The notes under the pieces: model-generated
What the model was told of the DNA's origin: nothing
Databases searched by the model: none
What the model saw: the letters and a program-made list of their open reading frames with translations, nothing else
Translations under genes and position numbers: made by a program
DNA from: Polaribacter sp. IC073
GTDB lineage: Bacteria; Bacteroidota; Bacteroidia; Flavobacteriales; Flavobacteriaceae
Length of the DNA stretch: 64,000 nt
Assembly: GCF_007997075.1 (NCBI RefSeq)
Contig: NZ_VORS01000001.1
Coordinates: 310,001 to 374,000 of the forward strand
Reading direction: 5' to 3'
Part shown: positions 60,439-64,000 of the stretch, piece after piece
Layout: every line of letters begins with the position of its first letter
Position numbering within the stretch: the stretch's first letter is position 1

Positions 60439-60550
60439 AACTTTGTGTTTAAAATTAAACAATAATTATGTTTTTTGTTTAATTTATTTATATGTAAAAT
60501 AATTCGTAAATTCGAACTTCTAAATTAAACAACTTAAACGGAACTACAAA

Positions 60551-62092
60551 ATGACAGACTTTGGAATAAAAGAAGCATTACAAGAACTCGATTTAAAAGA
60601 CATAAATAACGGAACTTCTACAGGTTCTAATAATTTTTCTAATGGAGAAGTCCTAGAAAGTTACTCTCCTGTTGATGGAAAGCTCATTGGAAAAGTAAAA
60701 TCTACTACAAAAGAAGACTATGAAAAAGTGATGGAAGCAGCAACAAAAGCTTTTTTATCATTTAGAGATATGCCTGCTCCACAAAGAGGAGAAATTGTAC
60801 GTCAGTTTGGTAATAAATTAAGAGAAAAAAAAGAAGCACTTGGTAAATTGGTTTCTTATGAAATGGGCAAAAGTTACCAAGAAGGTTTGGGTGAAGTACA
60901 AGAAATGATAGACATCTGCGATTTTGCAGTTGGTTTGTCTAGACAGTTAAACGGCCAAACAATACCGTCTGAACGCCCAGGACATGTAATGAGAGAGCAG
61001 TGGCACCCGATTGGTGTGGTTGGTATTATCTCTGCATTTAATTTTCCTGTTGCTGTTTGGGCTTGGAACACCTCATTAGCATGGATTTGTGGTGATGTGT
61101 GTGTTTGGAAAGGTTCTGAAAAAGCACCTTTATGCACTGTTGCTTGTCAGAATATTATTGCCGAAGTTATAAAAGAAAACAACTTACCAGAAGGAATTTC
61201 TAGTATTATAAACGGAGATTACAAAGTTGGTGAAATGATGACGAGTGATACTCGTATTCCGTTAGTTTCTGCAACGGGTTCTACCAAAATGGGTAGAATT
61301 GTTGGTGCAACTGTTGCGCAACGTTTCGGAAAATCTTTGTTAGAGTTAGGAGGAAATAACGCTATTATTATTACGCCAACTGCAGATTTAAAAGTAGTGG
61401 TTCCTGGCGCTGTTTTTGGTGCTGTTGGAACATGCGGACAACGTTGTACTTCTACAAGAAGACTTATTATTCACGAATCTGTGTATGATAAAGTAAGAGA
61501 TGCAATTGTTGGTGCTTACGGACAAATTAAAATTGGAAACCCTTTAGACGAAAGCAACCATGTAGGGCCATTAATAGATAAAGACTCTGTAAATACGTAT
61601 TTAGCTGCTATTGAAAAAGCGAAATCTGAAGGTGGAAATGTGTTAGTTGAAGGTGGTGTTCTAGAAGGAAAAGGCTACGAAAGTGGTTGTTACGTTAAAC
61701 CAGCAATTATTGAAGCTGAAAATCATTTTGAAATTGTGCAACACGAAACTTTTGCGCCTATTTTATACTTAATGAAATATTCTGGTGAAGTAGAAAATGC
61801 TATTCAACAACAAAATGGTGTTGCGCAAGGTTTATCATCTGCTATTATGACCAATGAATTAAAAGAAGCTGAGAAGTTCTTGTCTTATGCTGGTTCAGAT
61901 TGTGGTATCGCAAATGTAAATATTGGTACTTCTGGGGCAGAAATTGGTGGTGCTTTTGGTGGTGAAAAAGAAACTGGTGGTGGCCGTGAATCTGGTTCAG
62001 ATGCTTGGAAAGTATACATGAGAAGACAAACAAATACTATTAATTATTCTGATGAGTTGCCTTTAGCACAAGGAATAAAGTTCGATTTGTAA
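60551..62092 (+). CDS. ALDH7-type aldehyde dehydrogenase (alpha-aminoadipic semialdehyde dehydrogenase-like)
   Basis: A 513-residue NAD(P)-dependent aldehyde dehydrogenase. Motifs are GIISAFNFPVAVWAWN near 160, the catalytic Glu in LLELGGNNAIII near 266 and the catalytic Cys in GTCGQRCTSTRRLIIH near 300. The final SYSDELPLAQGIKFDL-like end (INYSDELPLAQGIKFDL) is typical of the ALDH7/antiquitin family (AmaB), which oxidises alpha-aminoadipate semialdehyde in lysine breakdown. The lysine pathway partners are not in the window. A decayed copy of its 3' end lies at 62.8 kb. Confidence 0.94.
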   Translation: MTDFGIKEALQELDLKDINNGTSTGSNNFSNGEVLESYSPVDGKLIGKVKSTTKEDYEKVMEAATKAFLSFRDMPAPQRGEIVRQFGNKLREKKEALGKLVSYEMGKSYQEGLGEVQEMIDICDFAVGLSRQLNGQTIPSERPGHVMREQWHPIGVVGIISAFNFPVAVWAWNTSLAWICGDVCVWKGSEKAPLCTVACQNIIAEVIKENNLPEGISSIINGDYKVGEMMTSDTRIPLVSATGSTKMGRIVGATVAQRFGKSLLELGGNNAIIITPTADLKVVVPGAVFGAVGTCGQRCTSTRRLIIHESVYDKVRDAIVGAYGQIKIGNPLDESNHVGPLIDKDSVNTYLAAIEKAKSEGGNVLVEGGVLEGKGYESGCYVKPAIIEAENHFEIVQHETFAPILYLMKYSGEVENAIQQQNGVAQGLSSAIMTNELKEAEKFLSYAGSDCGIANVNIGTSGAEIGGAFGGEKETGGGRESGSDAWKVYMRRQTNTINYSDELPLAQGIKFDL

Positions 62093-62116
62093 ACTGATTC
62101 TTATTATTTAACAATA

Positions 62117-62146
62117 AAAACCATCTCAATTGAGGTGGTTTTTTTG
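62117..62146 (+). terminator. terminator after the ALDH gene
   Basis: Stem of about ten pairs with one G-U (arms around 62117-62129 and 62130-62144), followed by a T run. Confidence 0.75.
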
Positions 62147-62205
62147 TTTGAAGAAGGTAATTAAAGTATTATGTCTATTTTTATGTGCACAAAAATAAAT
62201 TATTT

Positions 62206-62805
62206 ATGAAAAAAATTATTTACTTATTTATTATGCTAGGCATGTTATCATGTAAATCAGAAAAAACATACGATGTCGGTCAGATTATAACGCCAAAAGG
62301 AGAAATTCTAATTTGGTTACATGATGAAACACCAAATCACAAAGCAAGTTTTACACAATTAGCAAATGATGGCTATTGGGAAAATTATACATTTAATCGT
62401 GTAATTCCAAATTTCGTTGCTCAAGGCGGGTGCCCAGATACACCTGAAGGTTTTACAGACCCTGAGTATTTATTAGAACCAGAATTTAATGATAAATTAG
62501 TTCATGAATATGGTGCTGTAGGTGCTGGTAGAGATGACAACCCGAAAAAACTTTCTGCTAGATGTCAGTTTTACATTGTTCATAATAAAGAAGGTTTAAG
62601 TAGGTTAGATGGTGATTATACCATTTTCGGGAAAGTAATTAAGGGTATGGATATTGTAGCTGCCATTATAAATGTACAACGCGATTCTACAAACACACCA
62701 CTTACAGCTATTTCACTAAATGTAAATATGATTAAAATGAAAACGTCTGAATTGGAAAAAGTGTATCCAAAAGGGATGAATCATTTAACCAAAGCAATGC
62801 TTTAA
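62206..62805 (+). CDS. cyclophilin-type peptidyl-prolyl isomerase lipoprotein
   Basis: A 199-residue lipoprotein (signal MKKIIYLFIMLGMLSC, Cys16) whose body is a cyclophilin: ASFTQLANDGYWENYTFNRV, FVAQGGCPDT, ARCQFYIVHNKEGLSRLDGDYTIFGKV. The catalytic Arg is in FNRVIP. It would assist folding of exported proteins outside the inner membrane. The frame opens to a GTG at 62185; the ATG at 62206 gives the lipoprotein signal and is preferred. Confidence 0.92.
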   Translation: MKKIIYLFIMLGMLSCKSEKTYDVGQIITPKGEILIWLHDETPNHKASFTQLANDGYWENYTFNRVIPNFVAQGGCPDTPEGFTDPEYLLEPEFNDKLVHEYGAVGAGRDDNPKKLSARCQFYIVHNKEGLSRLDGDYTIFGKVIKGMDIVAAIINVQRDSTNTPLTAISLNVNMIKMKTSELEKVYPKGMNHLTKAML

Positions 62806-62812
62806 CATCCTT

Positions 62813-62941
62813 GGAAAAAGAAACTAGTAATGAATGTAAATTCTAGACCTGATGCTTGACATATACGTTAGGAAACATAAAAATACTATTAGTTATTCTG
62901 ATGAGTTGTCTTTAGAACAAGGAATTAAATTCAATTTATAA
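62813..62941 (+). pseudogene. remnant of the 3' end of an ALDH7 gene
   Basis: This 129-base stretch, starting eight bases after the cyclophilin stop, aligns with 61962-62092, the last 131 bases of the ALDH gene. The final 60 bases match at 53 positions, and the frame reads NTISYSDELSLEQGIKFNL then TAA, against NTINYSDELPLAQGIKFDL. Two small indels break the frame near the front. The rest of the copy is missing. Confidence 0.85.
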
Positions 62942-63199
62942 ATATCATCTTGTAAATTTCAATCTAATGGAAGTAGAGGAATTATTTTAAATTTTACAAA
63001 TAAAAAATTACCGTTAAGCTCAGTGCTATTCAACTTCATTCTACTGTTTTTACAATAGGTTGTTTTTAAACACCTAGCTTCTCTAAACGAAGCGTACAGT
63101 GTGGAGAATACATTTTAATACCCGCTTCTTTTGTTAAGAATAAGTTCTTGTGCTAAAACGAATGAAGCAACAATTTTTTTTTTAAAATGGATGCAAAAA
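62942..63199. other. non-coding tail of the ALDH-remnant intergenic region
   Basis: About 260 bases between the remnant and the atpG terminator. I see no further gene, promoter of note or repeat in it. Confidence 0.5.
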
Positions 63200-63225
63200 A
63201 AAAGACTGGAATAAACCAGTCTTTT
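63200..63225 (-). terminator. terminator after atpG
   Basis: Ten-pair perfect stem (63200-63209 with 63216-63225) and a run of nine A on the plus strand, giving the T tail on the minus strand. It closes the ATP synthase operon. Confidence 0.88.
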
Positions 63226-63249
63226 TAAATATTATAAATTTTATATAAC

Positions 63250-64000
63250 TTAATTTTTTAAAGCTTCTGCTCCACCAACAATTTCTAAAATTTCATTGGT
63301 AATAGCTGCTTGACGTGCTTTGTTATAAGTCAACAATAAATCGTCTCTTAAATCGGTTGCGTTGTCTGTTGCTTTGTGCATTGCAGTCATTCTTGCTCCG
63401 TGTTCTGAAGCAAAACTATCTCTTAATGCTTTATATAATTGAGTTTTTAAAGATTTAGGAATCAAAGCTTCCACAATTTCTTCTTTAGAAGGCTCAAAAA
63501 TATAATCAGAATTAGCTGCATTTACATCTCCACCTTCAATAGGTTTAATAGGTAAAAATTGCTCTACTTGTGGCAATTGTGTTGCTGCATTCTTAAATTG
63601 ATTGTAAACAAGTTCTATTTTGTCATAAGTACCATCAACATATAGTTCCATTAACTTTTCTGCAACTGCTGCTACATTATCAAAAGTTAAATCGTCGAAA
63701 ATATCATTTCTAGTTGCAACAATGTTATATTGTTTAGACAAAACATCACCACCTTTCTTACCGATCGCAAATAAATCTACTTCAACATCACTGTATTTTT
63801 CTTCGATTGTTCTTACAGTTGTTTTAGTGATAGAAGAATTAAAACCTCCACATAAACCTCTATTAGAAGTAATAACCACTAATAAAACCTTAGAAATTTC
63901 TCTCTCTTTAGAATAGGTTCCACCAACATCACCTTCTGAAGTTGCACTTAAATTTTGCAACAATTCAGTTAGTTTAGATGAATATGGTCTCATTGCCGTA
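63250..64000 (-). CDS. atpG: F0F1 ATP synthase subunit gamma (partial)
   Basis: Rotor shaft subunit of F1, turned by proton flow to drive ATP synthesis. The visible 250 C-terminal residues include VTSNRGLCGGFNSSI and the C-terminal helix signature MTAMHKATDNATDLRDDLLLTYNKARQAAITNEILEI (first part diagnostic). The frame is open to the right edge with TAMRPYSSKL, so roughly 40 N-terminal residues lie outside. It is the last gene of the atp operon before the terminator at 63200-63225. Confidence 0.96.
   Translation of the reverse strand, partial: TAMRPYSSKLTELLQNLSATSEGDVGGTYSKEREISKVLLVVITSNRGLCGGFNSSITKTTVRTIEEKYSDVEVDLFAIGKKGGDVLSKQYNIVATRNDIFDDLTFDNVAAVAEKLMELYVDGTYDKIELVYNQFKNAATQLPQVEQFLPIKPIEGGDVNAANSDYIFEPSKEEIVEALIPKSLKTQLYKALRDSFASEHGARMTAMHKATDNATDLRDDLLLTYNKARQAAITNEILEIVGGAEALKN

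Overview
The window is AT-rich chromosomal DNA from a member of the Bacteroidota, most likely a marine Flavobacteriaceae of the Polaribacter/Tenacibaculum kind. Evidence for this: the type IX secretion/gliding gene sprA next to ruvA and gcvH, a RemB-like gliding protein, DUF4270/DUF4271/DUF4296/DUF5686 genes, the absence of Shine-Dalgarno sequences, and repeated matches to the Bacteroidota -7 promoter element TAnnTTTG just upstream of genes. No rRNA, tRNA, CRISPR array, prophage or intact insertion sequence was seen. Both window edges cut genes: a DUF5686 protein on the left and atpG on the right.

Layout. 1-13.7 kb: a DUF5686 outer-membrane protein, then a rightward block maeB, ruvA, sprA, gcvH, vanZ-like, tonB (central metabolism, DNA repair, type IX secretion, glycine cleavage, outer-membrane energisation). 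13.9-17.3 kb: dodecin, an MscS channel, tsaB and a TolC-like efflux protein. 17.5-22.5 kb: a leftward respiratory block with heme o synthase, two subunit III proteins and subunit IV of a heme-copper oxidase, then after a terminator two SCO-type proteins, a DUF420 protein and a small Cys-containing membrane protein. 22.7-26.9 kb: RemB-like protein with an N-terminal TonB-like domain, a hexapeptide acyltransferase, deoC and a second TonB. 27.2-31.7 kb: LytTR regulator with TPR histidine kinase, DUF3109, MarC and a half-size FAD protein. 31.8-38.3 kb: glmS, DUF4270, a half-length starch synthase, divergent from panC-panD-flippase. 38.8-48.8 kb: radA, a cupredoxin lipoprotein, hemD, DUF4271, a dolichyl-phosphate-mannose-synthase-like enzyme, GNAT, dihydroorotase, DUF4296, an epimerase, tyrS and a fatty-acid-hydroxylase-family enzyme.

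48.8-54.2 kb looks like accessory cargo: a leftward cassette of TetR, AhpD-like, EthD-like (interrupted by a stop), haloacid-dehalogenase, FrnE/DsbA and Asp/Glu racemase genes, with a divergent chloroperoxidase-type hydrolase. Two nearly identical inverted repeats, one over the tetR promoter and one before the AhpD-like gene, look like TetR operators. 54.3-58.9 kb holds mscL, a LuxE-like acyl-protein synthetase, three lipoproteins and an ECF sigma factor followed by a protein that appears to join an anti-sigma-like cytoplasmic part, a membrane helix and an outer-membrane barrel. 59-64 kb has an isoaspartyl peptidase gene broken by an in-frame TAA, an ALDH7-type dehydrogenase, a lipoprotein cyclophilin, a decayed copy of the dehydrogenase 3' end, and atpG.

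The observations most worth following are the TetR operator pair and its cassette, the sigma/anti-sigma/barrel module whose sigma gene lacks a canonical start at its conserved N-terminus, the TonB-like domain on the RemB-like barrel, a possible small structured RNA at 26.99-27.10 kb, the two genes interrupted by a single in-frame TAA, and the ALDH gene remnant. Several long reading frames begin at a TTG that lies inside a -7 promoter box; in those cases the next ATG was taken as the start.
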